A stretch of 33,338 bases of DNA from an uncultured Rhodospirillales bacterium (GTDB taxonomy: Bacteria > Pseudomonadota > Alphaproteobacteria > Rhodospirillales > UBA2165). Positions 9,153 through 17,956 of the stretch are shown piece after piece; position 1 is the stretch's first letter, and every line of letters starts with the position of its first letter. The stretch is taken from NCBI GenBank assembly GCA_905614355.1, contig CAJQSN010000065.1, positions 1 through 33,338 on the forward strand, read 5' to 3'. A program made the translations under genes and the position numbers. The notes beneath the pieces are model-generated. The model saw only the letters and a list, made by a program, of their open reading frames with translations, was not told the origin of the DNA and made no database searches.

Positions 9153-10553
9153 ATGATGCATGATATTTTGATTGTCGATGACCAAGATGATATTCGATTT
9201 TTAGCAGCCGGTATTTTGGAGGATGAAGGGCATCAAACACGTGGAGCAATTGATCGTGAGACAGCATTAAATTCTATAATATCTCGCCGTCCGAGTTTAG
9301 TATTACTTGATGTGTGGTTAAAAAATCCATTAGAGGGCATAGAAATTTTAAAAGTTATATGTGCCGAACATCCAACTGTACCTGTAGTAATGATGAGTGG
9401 ACATGGGAATATAGAAATGGCCGTTTCATCTATAAATATAGGTGCCTTCGATTTTATCGAAAAGCCTTTTACCGCTGACCGTTTATTGCTGGTTGTCAAT
9501 CGAGCAATAGAAAACACCAAATTGAAGAGAGAAAATGCAGAGCTTAAGAAACGGGTTGGTGGTGAGGTTGATCTTATAGGTCCATCAAATACAATAAGTC
9601 AATTACGTCAAGCTATTAAGCGGGTAGCTGGTGCTAATAGTAGAGTTTTTATTACTGGTCCAGCTGGTTCTGGAAAGGACGTTGTTGCGCGCCTTCTTCA
9701 TAAATATTCTGCTCGATCAGAGGGACCTTTTGTTATAATTAATTGCGCGACTCTAAACCCCAATAATTTTGAAATAAGCTTATTTGGCATGGAAGGTGCG
9801 GACGATGGTCATAGTTCAACTGAGATTGGTATCTTTGAACAAGCTCATAATGGGACTTTATTTTTAGATGAAGTAGCCGACATGCCGCTAGAAACTCAGG
9901 GAAAAATTGTAAGAGTTCTGCAAGAGCAAACCTTTCAGCGTGTTGGCGGAGCAACGTTAATAGATGTAAACGTAAGAGTGATAGCAGCTTCGTCCAGAAA
10001 CTTAGCTGAAGAAATGCAAAAAGGTAATTTTCGTGAGGATCTTTTTTATCGATTGAGTGTCGTGCCAATTAAAATTCCACCCCTCCGTGATCATCGTGAG
10101 GATATTCCTGAACTGGCTAAATATTTTATGAGTCAAATGGCGATGACGACTGGAAGTATTCCTAGAGATTTTTCACGAGATGCTCTAGTAAAATTGCAAG
10201 TTTATACCTGGCCAGGAAATGTTCGTGAGCTAAGGAATGTTGTAGAACGAGTTTTAATCATGGCTCCGGGAGGTAGGAATGAACCTATTTTAGGAGATAT
10301 GATACCTTCAGAACTAAGTGATTCTAAAAAAACTTTAGAGATTGGATTCAATAGTGCAGAGTTTATAGGATTGCAACTGCGCGAAGCCCGAGAGATTTTT
10401 GAAAGAAGATACTTAGAAGCGCAAGTTAGCCGTTTCGGTGGTAATATATCAAAAACTGCTATTTTTATAGGAATGGAACGGTCTGCTCTTCATCGGAAGC
10501 TAAAGTCTTTGGGCTTTCAATCGGATGAACGTAATTGTGAAGTTGATGAATGA
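9153..10553 (+). CDS. ntrX: Response regulator NtrX
   Basis: Response regulator paired with NtrY. The receiver domain has ILIVDDQDD and the predicted phosphoacceptor Asp53 in LLDVWLKNP. The AAA+ domain keeps Walker A GPAGSGKD and Walker B GTLFLDEVADMP. Where sigma-54 activators have GAFTGA this protein reads SSTEIG, so a standard sigma-54 contact loop is absent; from memory this is shared with NtrX of other alphaproteobacteria such as Brucella. The C-terminus is a Fis-type helix-turn-helix ending in GMERSALHRKLKSLG. Start is ambiguous among TTG 9150, ATG 9153 and ATG 9156; 9153 puts the phosphoacceptor at residue 53, as I recall for Brucella NtrX. The gap after ntrY is about 60 bases. Confidence 0.94.
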   Translation: MMHDILIVDDQDDIRFLAAGILEDEGHQTRGAIDRETALNSIISRRPSLVLLDVWLKNPLEGIEILKVICAEHPTVPVVMMSGHGNIEMAVSSINIGAFDFIEKPFTADRLLLVVNRAIENTKLKRENAELKKRVGGEVDLIGPSNTISQLRQAIKRVAGANSRVFITGPAGSGKDVVARLLHKYSARSEGPFVIINCATLNPNNFEISLFGMEGADDGHSSTEIGIFEQAHNGTLFLDEVADMPLETQGKIVRVLQEQTFQRVGGATLIDVNVRVIAASSRNLAEEMQKGNFREDLFYRLSVVPIKIPPLRDHREDIPELAKYFMSQMAMTTGSIPRDFSRDALVKLQVYTWPGNVRELRNVVERVLIMAPGGRNEPILGDMIPSELSDSKKTLEIGFNSAEFIGLQLREAREIFERRYLEAQVSRFGGNISKTAIFIGMERSALHRKLKSLGFQSDERNCEVDE

Positions 10554-10585
10554 AAATAATACTAATTTGTGAGGTAAATACAGTG

Positions 10586-10591
10586 TATAAT
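10586..10591 (+). promoter_or_regulatory. possible -10 box for trkA
   Basis: A perfect TATAAT, preceded directly by GTG, sits in the 61-base gap between ntrX and trkA. Transcription would begin near 10598, about 17 bases before the ATG. No convincing -35 box lies 16-18 bases upstream, so trkA may also be read from ntrX. Confidence 0.35.
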
Positions 10592-10614
10592 TTTTTGATT
10601 TTTATGAGTAGAAA

Positions 10615-11991
10615 ATGAAAGTAATTATCTGTGGAGCAGGGCAGGTTGGTTATAATATTGCCCGCTACTTAGCCCATGAAGAAAATGACGTAACAGTTGT
10701 CGATCAATCGGCTGAATTAACTCGTAAGATCAGTGACACATTAGATGTGAAAGCTTTTACCGGTTTTGCTTCTCATCCAGACGTTTTGGCGAGAGCGGGT
10801 GCTGAAGATACCGATATGTTAATTGCAGTTACTCAAGCGGATGAGGTTAATATAGTGGCCTGTCAAGTGGCACACTCACTTTTTGGAGTTACAACTAAAA
10901 TCGCTCGTATTCGACAGCAAGGCTATTTAGAAGATAAGTGGGCTAATTTGTATTCTCGTGATCATGTGCCAATCGATGTTATTATTTCTCCTGAATTAGA
11001 GGTAGCCAACGATATAGCTAGGAGACTTCGCGCCCCTGGAGCTTTCGACATGATTTCTTTAGCGGATGATAAGGTGAAATTAGTAGGCGTTAGATGCGAA
11101 GTTGATTGCCCAGTTTTAAATACGCCCCTAAGGCAACTAACGCAACTTTTCCCAGATTTAAATATAATAGTTGTTGGTGTAGTTCGGGATAATACTCCAA
11201 TTATTCCGACGGCAGACGATTATATGTTACCTGGAGATGAGGTCTATTTAATTGTTGATAGCCAGCACGTTGCACGAACAATGGCGGCATTTGGCCATGA
11301 AGAGGCGGAGGCAAACCGTGTGGTTATTTTCGGAGGGGGTAATATTGGAGCATCTCTTGCAGGCCAAATTGAAACCAACTACCCATCGGTAAATTTAAAA
11401 GTGATTGAGGATAATAAACCGCGGGCCGAACTCGTGGCGCGCAGCCTGAAACGTTCGGTAGTTCTTCAGGGCTCGGTTCTAGATATGGAAATTTTAGAAG
11501 AAGCAAATATTTCCGCAACAGAAACAATCGTTGCAGTTACTAATGATGACGAAACTAATATTATGGCATCTCTATTGGCAAAGCGTATGGGAGGTGGGCG
11601 TGCCATTACACTTATTAATAGAGAAACATATATGCCACTAACACCATCACTTGGGATTGATGTTGTTGTTAGTCCACAGAATATCACTGTATCCAGTATC
11701 CTCCAACATGTACGACGTGGTAGGATTCATTCTGCTCATACTATTCGAGATGGTTTTGGCGAGATTATTGAGGCTGAAGCGATAGAAACAATGAGTTTGG
11801 TTGGTGTTCCATTAAAAGATACGGATCTGCCAGATAATGTATTGGTTGGTGCTATTGTTAGAGCTGGTGATGTTTTAGTCCCGCGGGGTGATACTATTAT
11901 ACAAGCTAATGATAGAGTTATTCTTTTTGCTGCCGCAGATGCTGTGCGTGAGGTTGAGAAAATATTTTCTGTCAGCCTTGAATACTTTTAA
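10615..11991 (+). CDS. trkA: Trk potassium uptake system NAD-binding subunit TrkA
   Basis: The cytosolic regulatory ring subunit of the Trk/Ktr K+ channel. It has two tandem RCK units: Rossmann N-lobe one with CGAGQVGYNIA at residues 4-14, a first TrkA-C lobe at about 140-225, a second Rossmann lobe with FGGGNIGASLA near 238-248, and a final TrkA-C lobe to residue 458. Both nucleotide motifs are intact. The membrane partner TrkH/TrkG is not in the window. Placing trkA directly after ntrX is a common alphaproteobacterial order. The next gene begins 19 bases later, suggesting cotranscription. Confidence 0.96.
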   Translation: MKVIICGAGQVGYNIARYLAHEENDVTVVDQSAELTRKISDTLDVKAFTGFASHPDVLARAGAEDTDMLIAVTQADEVNIVACQVAHSLFGVTTKIARIRQQGYLEDKWANLYSRDHVPIDVIISPELEVANDIARRLRAPGAFDMISLADDKVKLVGVRCEVDCPVLNTPLRQLTQLFPDLNIIVVGVVRDNTPIIPTADDYMLPGDEVYLIVDSQHVARTMAAFGHEEAEANRVVIFGGGNIGASLAGQIETNYPSVNLKVIEDNKPRAELVARSLKRSVVLQGSVLDMEILEEANISATETIVAVTNDDETNIMASLLAKRMGGGRAITLINRETYMPLTPSLGIDVVVSPQNITVSSILQHVRRGRIHSAHTIRDGFGEIIEAEAIETMSLVGVPLKDTDLPDNVLVGAIVRAGDVLVPRGDTIIQANDRVILFAAADAVREVEKIFSVSLEYF

Positions 11992-12010
11992 AAGAAAAGA
12001 TCTAAAATAC

Positions 12011-12874
12011 ATGCCGAGAGTAGCATACGTAAATGGTCGATATGTGCAGCATATTTCTGCTACTGTACATATAGAAGATCGAGGATTTCAATTTGCGGAC
12101 GGTGTTTATGAGGTAGTATCGATCCGTAAGCAAAGATTGATAGATCTTGAGATGCATCTCGATCGTCTGAACCGCTCTTTGTTAGAGCTTCAGGTTCCTT
12201 GGCCTACGAGCCGGCGTGTTTTTAGATTTATTTTAAAAGAAGTTATCCAGCGGAATCGAGTTGCCAACGGCAGTGTTTATATCCAAATTACTAGGGGAGT
12301 TGCAAATCGGGATTTCGCTTATTCGAAAAATTTAAAGCCTAGTATTATTATTTATACTAGAAAAACACGCCAAGATACACTCGAAACAGCAAATGTAGGG
12401 TACAAGGTGATTTCAAAACCCGATATCAGATGGAAACGATGTGATATCAAAACAGTATCATTGCTGCCGGCCGTAATGGCTAAACAAGCAGCAGTCGAGG
12501 CTGGAGCTGTAGAGGCTTGGTTAGTAAATAAGCAAGGAATGGTTACTGAAGGTACGTCTTCTAACGCGTGGATTGTTACATTAAATGATGAATTAATAAC
12601 AAGGCATGTGGATAATGAAATTCTTTCAGGGGTTACTAGGAATAGTGTGCTCAAACTAGCTCAAAAACTAAATTTAGTTTTTGTTGAAAGAGCTTTTTCG
12701 CTCAATGAGGCTATACATGCAAAAGAAGCATTCTGCACAAGTTCTACCGCACTAGTGAAGCCTGTAATTGAGATTGATAATAAAAAAATTGGTAAAGGTA
12801 AAGTTGGGCCAATTACTAAAATATTGATTGAAAATTATTTAAGCTATATGGATACACATCATGAAGCATATTGA
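12011..12874 (+). CDS. dat: D-amino acid aminotransferase (class IV, PLP)
   Basis: A fold-type IV PLP aminotransferase, best matched to D-amino acid transaminases that interconvert D-Ala and D-Glu for peptidoglycan. Visible motifs are the N-terminal YVNGRYV, RGFQFADGVYEVV with the family Arg/Tyr pair, the PLP Lys147 in DIKTVSLLP, the conserved Glu region EAWLVNKQGMVTEGTSSN, and the phosphate-binding SGVTR. A frame open from 11888 would lie inside trkA; the ATG at 12011, giving a normal 287-aa protein that starts MPRVAYVNG, is preferred. Branched-chain transaminases share this fold, so substrate is an inference. The 3' end overlaps the HAD gene by 14 bases, implying coupled translation. Confidence 0.88.
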   Translation: MPRVAYVNGRYVQHISATVHIEDRGFQFADGVYEVVSIRKQRLIDLEMHLDRLNRSLLELQVPWPTSRRVFRFILKEVIQRNRVANGSVYIQITRGVANRDFAYSKNLKPSIIIYTRKTRQDTLETANVGYKVISKPDIRWKRCDIKTVSLLPAVMAKQAAVEAGAVEAWLVNKQGMVTEGTSSNAWIVTLNDELITRHVDNEILSGVTRNSVLKLAQKLNLVFVERAFSLNEAIHAKEAFCTSSTALVKPVIEIDNKKIGKGKVGPITKILIENYLSYMDTHHEAY

Positions 12875-13511
12875 AAGTAAACCGGACGCTATAATATTTG
12901 ATTGGGATGATACCTTAGCAGATAATTGGGAATCCATCCATGGTGCATTGAACGCATCGTTGAAAGCAATGGATCAAAAAACTTGGTCGTTAGAAAAAAC
13001 AAAATCTAATGTCAGGCGGTCATTACGGGATAGCTTTCCAGATATGTTTGGAGATAGATGGGAGGATGCTGCTGATATATTTTATAATCATATTAGTTCT
13101 AATCATTTGGAAACACTGAGACCCCTATACTTTGCTGAAGAACTTTTAGAACAACTCATGAATTCAAAAATAATTCTTGGTATTGTTAGCAATAAAACAG
13201 GTGATTTACTTAGAGCGGAATGCGACTACCTTGGATGGAGTGATTATTTTATTAATATTATTGGCGCAAATGATTCCGTGAAAGACAAGCCGGCAGCTGA
13301 CCCTTTATTTCTTTGTTTAGAAGGCTCAGGTATAAAACCAAATTTAGATACTTGGTATGTTGGAGACGCCCCGACTGATATAGAATGTGCTATAAATGCC
13401 GGAGTAACTGGTGTCTTAATCAAGGACTCAGGTGTTACTTCCGATTACGCAAAATTTCCTCCACATTTTCACTTTCAAAATCTAAATAAACTGGCAAAAA
13501 ATTTGGCATAA
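12861..13511 (+). CDS. HAD-family phosphatase, phosphoglycolate phosphatase-like
   Basis: A HAD-superfamily hydrolase of 216 aa. Motif I is FDWDDTL with nucleophile Asp14 and acid Asp16; a helical cap follows (about 22-90); motif II is IVSNKTGD; motif III is the Lys in VKDKPAADP; motif IV is WYVGDAPTDIECA. This resembles Gph/PGP-type phosphatases, but substrate cannot be read from the sequence. The start lies 14 bases inside the transaminase gene. The pairing with a D-amino-acid transaminase is not one I can link to a pathway. It is the last gene of the plus-strand run before the hfq leader. Confidence 0.85.
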   Translation: MKHIESKPDAIIFDWDDTLADNWESIHGALNASLKAMDQKTWSLEKTKSNVRRSLRDSFPDMFGDRWEDAADIFYNHISSNHLETLRPLYFAEELLEQLMNSKIILGIVSNKTGDLLRAECDYLGWSDYFINIIGANDSVKDKPAADPLFLCLEGSGIKPNLDTWYVGDAPTDIECAINAGVTGVLIKDSGVTSDYAKFPPHFHFQNLNKLAKNLA

Positions 13512-13530
13512 TTAAAACAAATACTTTCAA

Positions 13531-13582
13531 TCTTCTATAACATAGTGTTATAGAATACTATATTATAGAAGAACTATAGTAT
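13531..13582. repeat. three overlapping inverted repeats upstream of hfq
   Basis: Arm A, TCTTCTATAA at 13531-13540, is a perfect inverted match to TTATAGAAGA at 13563-13572 (10 bp). TTCTATAACA at 13533-13542 is also a perfect inverted match to TGTTATAGAA at 13546-13555, with only TAG between. A third pair, ATACTATA at 13555-13562 and TATAGTAT at 13575-13582, gives 8 bp. The 8-mer TTATAGAA thus occurs twice directly and once inverted. The pairings compete with each other. No T-run follows, so this is not a standard terminator; an operator or switchable leader is possible. Confidence 0.7.
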
Positions 13583-13585
13583 GAT
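13580..13585 (+). promoter_or_regulatory. possible -10 box for hfq
   Basis: TATGAT lies at the end of the inverted-repeat cluster and would give a leader of roughly 60 bases before the hfq ATG. No good -35 box is seen 17 bases upstream. It would place the repeat cluster over the promoter itself. Confidence 0.25.
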
Positions 13586-13653
13586 GATCTGGTTGGGCAT
13601 TTAAATGAACCTCCAAAAAATTAAATAAAATAGTCGAAAAAGGGGGTTTACCC

Positions 13654-13929
13654 ATGGCTGAAAAATCGCAAAACGTCCAAGATGTGTTCCTAAATGCTGT
13701 TCGTAAAAGTAAAAATCCGTGTACCGTATTCCTAGTAAATGGTGTTAAACTTCAAGGAATAATTTCTTGGTTTGATAACTTTTCAATTCTTTTGCGTCGG
13801 GATGGCCATACCCAACTTGTATACAAACACGCAATTTCAACAGTAATGCCATCCGGTCCAGTGCAATTATTTGAACCAGATACACAGGCTCCGGAAGTGA
13901 GCGGTAGTGAAGGCAAAATCCCTGAATAA
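13654..13929 (+). CDS. hfq: RNA chaperone Hfq
   Basis: Hexameric Sm-like RNA chaperone that pairs small RNAs with mRNAs. The Sm1 region reads [20 protein letters not shown] and the Sm2 region includes [13 protein letters not shown] with the YKH signature. The N-terminal helix with [13 protein letters not shown] and the conserved Gln/Asp/Asn contacts are present. Length 91 aa is typical for alphaproteobacteria, with a short acidic C-terminal tail. A strong AGGGGG at 13641-13646 precedes the ATG; GGG at 13644-13646 can pair with CCC at 13651-13653 across TTTA, which might weakly mask it. hflX follows 12 bases later, the usual hfq-hflX pairing. Confidence 0.98.
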   Translation: MAEKSQNVQDVFLNAVRKSKNPCTVFLVNGVKLQGIISWFDNFSILLRRDGHTQLVYKHAISTVMPSGPVQLFEPDTQAPEVSGSEGKIPE

Positions 13930-13941
13930 TCTGAGCTTAAC

Positions 13942-15294
13942 TTGAGTTGGAATTCTGACGAAAGCACAACTCCTGTAACGGGCCGTTGTCTGGTGCTGCA
14001 TCCCGATGTGAAATCTTCAAGTACATTGACCACTCCCAGTAATAGCATCTTTCGAGAGCCTAATAGCCGGTTAGACGAAGCAATTCGTCTGTCAAAATCA
14101 ATTAAGCTTAAAGTATTTAATAGTGAAGTTATTTCGGTTAATAGACCAAAGCCGGCTACGTTATTAGGTAGTGGCATTGTACATGAACTTCAGGGATACA
14201 TTGTTGAAAACAATATTGATGTCGTTGTAATTGATGGTACTTTGTCCCCTGTCCAACAACGAAATCTTGAGGTTACATGGAAAGCTAAGGTTATAGATCG
14301 TACAGCTCTTATTCTAGAAATTTTTGGAGCACGTGCGAGAACAAAGGAAGGAAAGCTTCAAGTTGAGCTTGCCGCTCTTAATTACCAAAGAAGCCGTTTG
14401 GTACGTTCTTGGACGCATTTAGAACGGCAACGTGGTGGATTTGGATTTATGGGTGGCCCCGGTGAAAGTCAAATAGAGACAGATCGTAGGATGATTGATA
14501 GCCGAATAAGTAAACTTAAGGGACAACTTAAAGAAGTAAGGCGAACTAGGGGGTTACATCGAAAAGCGAGAAAGCGCACACCGTATCCTATTGTTGCTTT
14601 GGTCGGGTATACCAATGCAGGTAAGTCAACGCTATTTAATATGCTCTGCAATGCTAATGTATTTTCAGAAGATCAGCTATTTGCAACATTAGATCCAACA
14701 ATGCGGAGTATAAAATTACCATCTGGTCGTGATATTATTTTATCTGACACTGTGGGGTTTGTTTCGGAACTTCCCCATGAGTTAGTAGAAGCATTTCGAG
14801 CTACTTTGGAGGAAGTCCAGGCGGCAGATTTACTTTTACATGTTCGCGATATCTCGCACGCGGATACAGAAGCACAACGACAGGATGTGAAACAAGTTCT
14901 AATGAATTTAGGTATAAATCAAGATAGTAATTTTGAAATTAAATCGAACATCCCTCTATTTGAAGTGTTAAATAAATCCGATTTATTGTCAGTTTCTGAT
15001 AACAAAATGAAATTAACTCAGACGAAAAGGAGCAACGAGAAAATGTTGCTTGTTTCTGCAGTAACTCGGAAGGGTATCAATAAATTACTAGAGGCTATTG
15101 ATGATAAATTGAGCATTAACCGTCAAGAAATAAACGTAAATGTAAGCTGGGAAGAGGGTGCATTATTGACTTGGCTTTATGATCGAGGCGAGGTAGTTGA
15201 GCGCAAGGATAAAAATGAATTTATTGAGTTAAGAGTTAGACTTGATCCAGAAGATATTGCTCGATTCGAAAGTAAAAAAATTCACCAGGCTTAG
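13942..15294 (+). CDS. hflX: Ribosome-associated GTPase HflX
   Basis: HflX binds the large ribosomal subunit and can split or rescue stalled 70S ribosomes. The N-terminal HflX domain covers about 40-200, with the glycine-rich RQRGGFGFMGGPGESQ segment; the GTPase domain has G1 GYTNAGKST, G2 region LFATLDPT, G3 SDTVGF and G4 NKSD. A C-terminal domain of about 60 residues follows. The start is a TTG with only a weak site upstream, 12 bases after hfq, so translation may be coupled to hfq. Length of 450 aa is normal. Confidence 0.96.
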   Translation: MSWNSDESTTPVTGRCLVLHPDVKSSSTLTTPSNSIFREPNSRLDEAIRLSKSIKLKVFNSEVISVNRPKPATLLGSGIVHELQGYIVENNIDVVVIDGTLSPVQQRNLEVTWKAKVIDRTALILEIFGARARTKEGKLQVELAALNYQRSRLVRSWTHLERQRGGFGFMGGPGESQIETDRRMIDSRISKLKGQLKEVRRTRGLHRKARKRTPYPIVALVGYTNAGKSTLFNMLCNANVFSEDQLFATLDPTMRSIKLPSGRDIILSDTVGFVSELPHELVEAFRATLEEVQAADLLLHVRDISHADTEAQRQDVKQVLMNLGINQDSNFEIKSNIPLFEVLNKSDLLSVSDNKMKLTQTKRSNEKMLLVSAVTRKGINKLLEAIDDKLSINRQEINVNVSWEEGALLTWLYDRGEVVERKDKNEFIELRVRLDPEDIARFESKKIHQA

Positions 15295-15383
15295 TTTAGG
15301 CAATACGGATCATGAAGATTTTATCTGCCGATACCAAGTCGGTTAGGATTAATCATAATCTAGGTGGTTCCGTTGGGAAATAA

Positions 15384-16178
15384 ATGCTCCAAAATTTAGA
15401 ACACGTCCCTGAAATAATTAAAACTACGGCTAAATTAGATATTCAGCCTAAGTTTCGGAAACTTAAGGATTTCGAAATTACAGTAAAGAAGTCTGGAGAA
15501 ATTGTTACTACTGTTGATATTTTAGCCGAAAAAAGATTAACATCTGAGCTTTTACGTTTGGTGCCAGGGAGTGTTGTGGTTGGTGAGGAATCTGTATCGG
15601 AGAACCCTTTGATACTCAAAAAACTAATAGAAGATAGACCTATTTGGATAATTGACCCTTTAGATGGAACAAGAAATTTTTCTAAAGGAAAGGAATGCTA
15701 TGCTATCATAGTAGCTTATTGCCATGCGGGTTCTACTTTAGCCGGTTGGATTTATGACCCTGTAAAAGATATAATGTTATCAGCATGTAAAGGGGAGGGA
15801 GCGAGGGTAAACGATCGAGTGGTTAGGATTCCAATTACACCTGAAATTAAATACATGTCAGGCTCTGCCAGCGAGTATAATTCGAATCGCCTAAAAAATA
15901 ACCAAGAAAACATCAGTATACCGAAGCATATGCTGCGATATGGTTGCGTGGGCAAGGAATATATCGATTTAGTACTAGGTATTTTACATTTTGCAGAATA
16001 TGGCAGTTTGAAACCCTGGGACCATGCAGCGGGCGTATTAATCCATTCGGAATCAGGCGGTTTTTCTGGGTTTATTCCTGAAGGTGGTGCGTACAAACCA
16101 ATCTCAGTAATTAAAAATAAATTTTTATTATCTGCAAATGAAAGTAACTGGAAAGCTTTAAGTTGTTTATTTGAATAG
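15384..16178 (+). CDS. Inositol monophosphatase-family phosphatase
   Basis: A Mg2+-dependent phosphatase of the IMPase/CysQ/FBPase superfamily, 264 aa. The metal-binding motifs are GEES near residue 70, WIIDPLDGTRNF near 90-101, and the C-terminal KPWDHAAGVLIHSESGG. Family members hydrolyse inositol phosphates, PAP, histidinol phosphate or sugar bisphosphates, and this sequence does not tell which. The ATG at 15384 is preceded by GGGAA. An 89-base gap after hflX contains the small inverted repeat GATTA/TAATC. The gene converges on mazG, 16 bases apart. Confidence 0.88.
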   Translation: MLQNLEHVPEIIKTTAKLDIQPKFRKLKDFEITVKKSGEIVTTVDILAEKRLTSELLRLVPGSVVVGEESVSENPLILKKLIEDRPIWIIDPLDGTRNFSKGKECYAIIVAYCHAGSTLAGWIYDPVKDIMLSACKGEGARVNDRVVRIPITPEIKYMSGSASEYNSNRLKNNQENISIPKHMLRYGCVGKEYIDLVLGILHFAEYGSLKPWDHAAGVLIHSESGGFSGFIPEGGAYKPISVIKNKFLLSANESNWKALSCLFE

Positions 16179-16194
16179 AGTTGTGCTAGCTAAT

Positions 16195-17010
16195 TCAATT
16201 AATATCAGTCATTTGTTTTTCTTTCGCTTTTATCCATAATTTCTCTAAACCGTCTAACGAAACATCATCAAACGTCTTTTTATTTCTTTTTAGTATTTGT
16301 TCTATTTCCTCAAATCTAGTTTTGAATTTAAAATTACCACCTTTTAGACATTCCTCTGGGTCTAGTTTTAATTTTCGTGCTAGATTAACGACTGAGAAAA
16401 GTACATCTCCCAACTCATCTTTTAATTTTTCTGTGGCTCTAGTCGGTGCTTCAATCTCTACTTTTAATTCATTAATTTCTTCAGTTAATTTTTCAAATGC
16501 TCCTTCGTGGTTGGGCCAATCAAACCCAACTCCAGCTGCTCTTTTTTGTAATTTAAATGCACGTACGAGAGCGGGAAGGGTAACAGCAATACCTTCTAAA
16601 ACACCCGAAACGGGATCTTTCTTTTTCCGTTCTTTCTCTTTTAAACCTTCCCAATCGGGCCTCACATTGTTAGAATTATCACTATTAAAAACATGGGGAT
16701 GCCTATTAACCATTTTGGTAGAGATTGTTTCAACTACATCTTCGAAATCAAAGTGATTATCCTCTGCCGCGATCTGAGATAAATATACAACCTGTAATAA
16801 TAAATCACCTAATTCTTCCTTTAGATCATTCGTATCTCCACGTTCTATTGCATCTGCAACTTCGTAAGCTTCTTCAACGGTATAAGGGGCAATTGTTCTA
16901 TATGTTTGTTTTATGTCCCACGGGCATCCTTTTACAGGGTCTCGTAATTTTGACATTATATTCTTTAAGCGATTAATATTACCGTAATTTGAATTGTTTA
17001 ATTTACTCAT
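16195..17010 (-). CDS. mazG: Nucleoside triphosphate pyrophosphohydrolase MazG
   Basis: Hydrolyses NTPs and dNTPs to monophosphates and pyrophosphate, limiting misincorporation and stringent-response signals. Two MazG repeats are visible. The first carries LRDPVKGCPWDIKQTY, VEEAYEVADAIE and LKEELGDLLLQVVY with the acidic metal ligands; the second has the matching EEINELKVEIE and LKDELGDVLFSVVNLARK. Length 271 aa is standard. The ATG at 17010 has no strong ribosome-binding site. It follows the metallo-beta-lactamase gene on the same strand after a 172-base AT-rich gap, and faces the IMPase gene end to end. Confidence 0.96.
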   Translation of the reverse strand: MSKLNNSNYGNINRLKNIMSKLRDPVKGCPWDIKQTYRTIAPYTVEEAYEVADAIERGDTNDLKEELGDLLLQVVYLSQIAAEDNHFDFEDVVETISTKMVNRHPHVFNSDNSNNVRPDWEGLKEKERKKKDPVSGVLEGIAVTLPALVRAFKLQKRAAGVGFDWPNHEGAFEKLTEEINELKVEIEAPTRATEKLKDELGDVLFSVVNLARKLKLDPEECLKGGNFKFKTRFEEIEQILKRNKKTFDDVSLDGLEKLWIKAKEKQMTDIN

Positions 17011-17182
17011 AAAGAGGGTGCCTTTAAATTTTCAATATAATATTTGATTTGTAAAATATTCTAATTGTACCTTAGATCTATTTGTCGCATAATGTATATT
17101 ATGGAAAGTAATTTTAAATATATAATATATTATTATTTATCAGAGCATTAGAATGAAAATATAATCTAGTTTATGAGGTATT
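17011..17182. other. AT-rich gap upstream of mazG with an inverted repeat
   Basis: No coding potential seen. CATAAT at 17088-17093 and ATTATG at 17098-17103 form an inverted repeat around GTAT, close to a 16-bp palindrome. An alternating AT run lies at about 17114-17137. The mazG promoter is presumably here on the minus strand, but I could not pick a convincing -35/-10 pair. Confidence 0.4.
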
Positions 17183-17956
17183 TTAAACATTTATTATCAT
17201 ACCATCATACGCTAATTCGGCGAATTCAGGTAACCGTTTGCTTAGGCTTTCATAGTCAATTCGATGTGATAAATGTGTTAAAATGAGTCTTTGTGGCTCT
17301 ACCCTCTCTGCCCAGTCTATTACTTTGCTGACATGAGCATGGGTAGTATGTGGATCTTCCCACAGAGCTCCGACCATCCAAGTGTTAACTCCATTAAGCA
17401 TTTCAAAACTTTCTTCGGGTAAGTCAACAACGTCGGTAGAATATGCGAAATTATCGATCCGATACCCGAGTGTACGCATAAAACCATGATCCTGGTCCAT
17501 TACGCCTATATTAAATGCCCCAATTTTGAATTGTTGACCGACATTAATATCGTATCGTTTTAAACAGGGTTTATAAAAAAAGTTAGTTTCACTTTTCAAT
17601 GGTTCTAATACATAATTGAACCGTTTAACTATATCTGCCCAGGTTTGGGGGTTAGTATAGGCTGGTATCCAATCGTTCATGACGCGGTTAATCGCCCTTA
17701 GGTCATCAATGCCATTTAAATGATCAGCATGCCCGTGCGTGTAAAAAACTGCATCAATACGGTCTATATTGGCTGAAAGTAGTTGAAAGCGAAGATCTGG
17801 AGAGGTATCAATTAGGATTCGGGTTTTTGCGTTTTCGACTAAAATTGAAGGCCTAGTTCGATAGTTTTTAGGGTTTTTCGGATCAGCATTACCCCAACCT
17901 TCTCCAATCATTGGTGTGCCACCGCTATGTCCTGATCCTAAAACTGTAATTTTCAT
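17183..17956 (-). CDS. Metallo-beta-lactamase fold hydrolase, PhnP-like
   Basis: A metal-dependent phosphodiesterase-type protein of 257 aa. The N-terminal ITVLGSGHSGGTPMIG is typical of the PhnP branch; the metal-binding THGHADHLNG motif sits near residue 94; further ligands are DQDHG, the STDVVDLP segment, THAHV and the C-terminal LTHLSHRID. PhnP itself cleaves phosphoribosyl cyclic phosphate in phosphonate breakdown, but no phn gene is present and this copy is coupled to tatD, a common alphaproteobacterial pairing of unknown meaning. Its ATG overlaps the tatD stop by 4 bases (ATGA). Confidence 0.88.
   Translation of the reverse strand: MKITVLGSGHSGGTPMIGEGWGNADPKNPKNYRTRPSILVENAKTRILIDTSPDLRFQLLSANIDRIDAVFYTHGHADHLNGIDDLRAINRVMNDWIPAYTNPQTWADIVKRFNYVLEPLKSETNFFYKPCLKRYDINVGQQFKIGAFNIGVMDQDHGFMRTLGYRIDNFAYSTDVVDLPEESFEMLNGVNTWMVGALWEDPHTTHAHVSKVIDWAERVEPQRLILTHLSHRIDYESLSKRLPEFAELAYDGMIINV

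Noticed and set aside
11888-12010. Transaminase frame starting inside trkA
   Set aside because: The extra residues are unlike the family; the ATG at 12011 gives the normal N-terminus and length.
17104-17150. Alternating AT run upstream of mazG as an origin or terminator
   Set aside because: It is low-complexity AT sequence without a GC stem, T-run, or DnaA boxes.
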